This document shows, in pieces, positions 63,654 through 64,000 of a DNA stretch of 64,000 nt (the first letter of the stretch is position 1; each line of letters opens with the position of its first letter). The translations under genes were made by a program, and so were the position numbers. The notes beneath the pieces were generated by a model. The model did no database searches and had not been told where the DNA came from. It was given only the letters and a program-made list of their open reading frames with translations. Origin of the DNA: Nitrosomonas ureae (GTDB taxonomy: Bacteria; Pseudomonadota; Gammaproteobacteria; Burkholderiales; Nitrosomonadaceae); the NCBI RefSeq assembly GCF_900108305.1, contig NZ_FNUX01000014.1:1-64000 (forward strand), written 5' to 3'.

Positions 63654-64000
63654 TTATGCAGCCTCTCCTGCTTTCTTCAAGCGCTCATTAATCGTTGCCA
63701 TAAGACTGACTGGCTCAACCGGCTTTTCCATGATGCAAACCCATTCATGCGATCCATCTTCAAAATATGGCCGAATCATATCACCTAGAGATGTCAGAAA
63801 AATAGTTTGAATTTGCGGAAATTGCTTGTGGATTTTTGCATAAGTGATCAAACCAGCATCCATGGATTCAACCATGACATCCAAAATGGCCAAATCCGGT
63901 CTTTTAGTTTCATCTTGTAATGAATCGATAAACTCCTGCATCGATAAATAACTATCAACTTCATATCCATTTTTAAATAGTATACGCTGAACTGATTCGC
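63654..64000 (-). CDS. response regulator receiver protein, partial
   Basis: The frame is open to the window edge, so the N-terminus is missing. The visible 115 residues are the receiver domain: VQRILFKNGYEVDSYLSMQE, the phospho-acceptor aspartate in PDLAILDVMVESMDAGL, the switch threonine or serine in IQTIFLTSLGD, and the conserved lysine-proline in CIMEKPVEPVSLMATINERL. It stops soon after the receiver fold, so no output domain is attached at the C-terminus. It is the likely partner of the adjacent histidine kinase. Confidence 0.88.
   Translation of the reverse strand, partial: ESVQRILFKNGYEVDSYLSMQEFIDSLQDETKRPDLAILDVMVESMDAGLITYAKIHKQFPQIQTIFLTSLGDMIRPYFEDGSHEWVCIMEKPVEPVSLMATINERLKKAGEAA

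Overview
The window reads as a chromosomal segment of a Gram-negative betaproteobacterium, most likely of the Nitrosomonas group. This is inferred from the mix of families, not from a marker gene: lipoproteins, Tat substrates, c-type haem proteins, a HiPIP, the smpB/ratA/rnfH trio, sdhCDA, dapC-dapD, and insertion-sequence and MITE-like repeats of a kind common in that group. Base composition looks moderate, in the forties of percent GC by eye. There is no rRNA, tRNA, CRISPR array or prophage, and no ammonia-oxidation gene, so the assignment is tentative.

Layout. 1-0.6 kb: two tandem IS5-type transposase pieces. 0.65-5.3 kb: a Tat-exported multicopper oxidase, a LysR regulator divergent from pirin and DoxX, and a BON-domain protein. 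5.6-9.9 kb: a secreted low-complexity protein, then an ergothioneine locus with egtB and egtD overlapping and a second egtB homologue convergent on them. 9.9-19.1 kb, mostly minus strand: BON lipoprotein with AsmA, a di-haem peroxidase-like cytochrome, a LemA-TPM-TPM operon and a BNR/Asp-box repeat protein. 19.3-25.5 kb: methyltransferase, BaiN-like flavoprotein, miaA, a third BON protein and dapC-dapD. 25.6-29.1 kb: a MITE-like element, an FG-GAP/RTX repeat protein and a DUF6279 lipoprotein. 29.4-31.9 kb: sdhC-sdhD-sdhA, with no sdhB beside it. 32-39.4 kb: SH3 protein, a TIGR03032 protein with a GNAT-like tail, a 1042-residue VCBS/RTX protein, a lipoprotein lipase-like hydrolase, a cupin and an ArsC/Spx-like protein. 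39.5-43.3 kb: a fused beta-oxidation enzyme plus thiolase. 43.4-53.3 kb: haem A synthase, smpB, ratA, rnfH, a DinG-type helicase, xthA, two DUF4124 proteins, glnA and recQ. 53.4-57 kb: small lipoprotein, HiPIP, GNAT and an Old Yellow Enzyme with an N-terminal extension. 57-59.1 kb: a MerR regulator divergent from a TPMT-type methyltransferase and a TauE/SafE permease. 59.1-59.5 kb: a decayed HU gene abutting an IS3-type transposase tail. 59.7-64 kb: comEC and a two-component pair running off the right edge.

How it fits together. Several loci concern metal, redox or thiol stress: multicopper oxidase, ergothioneine, di-haem peroxidase, ArsC-like protein, MerR/TPMT/TauE. Others shape the envelope or secretome: BON proteins, AsmA, LemA/TPM, RTX proteins. 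The rest is housekeeping. The least explained parts are the paired EgtB enzymes around one EgtD, the TIGR03032-GNAT fusion beside the VCBS/RTX protein, the orphan sdhCDA, the hairpin-rich intergenic regions near 14.3 kb and 54 kb, and the HU/IS3 ruin at 59.2 kb.
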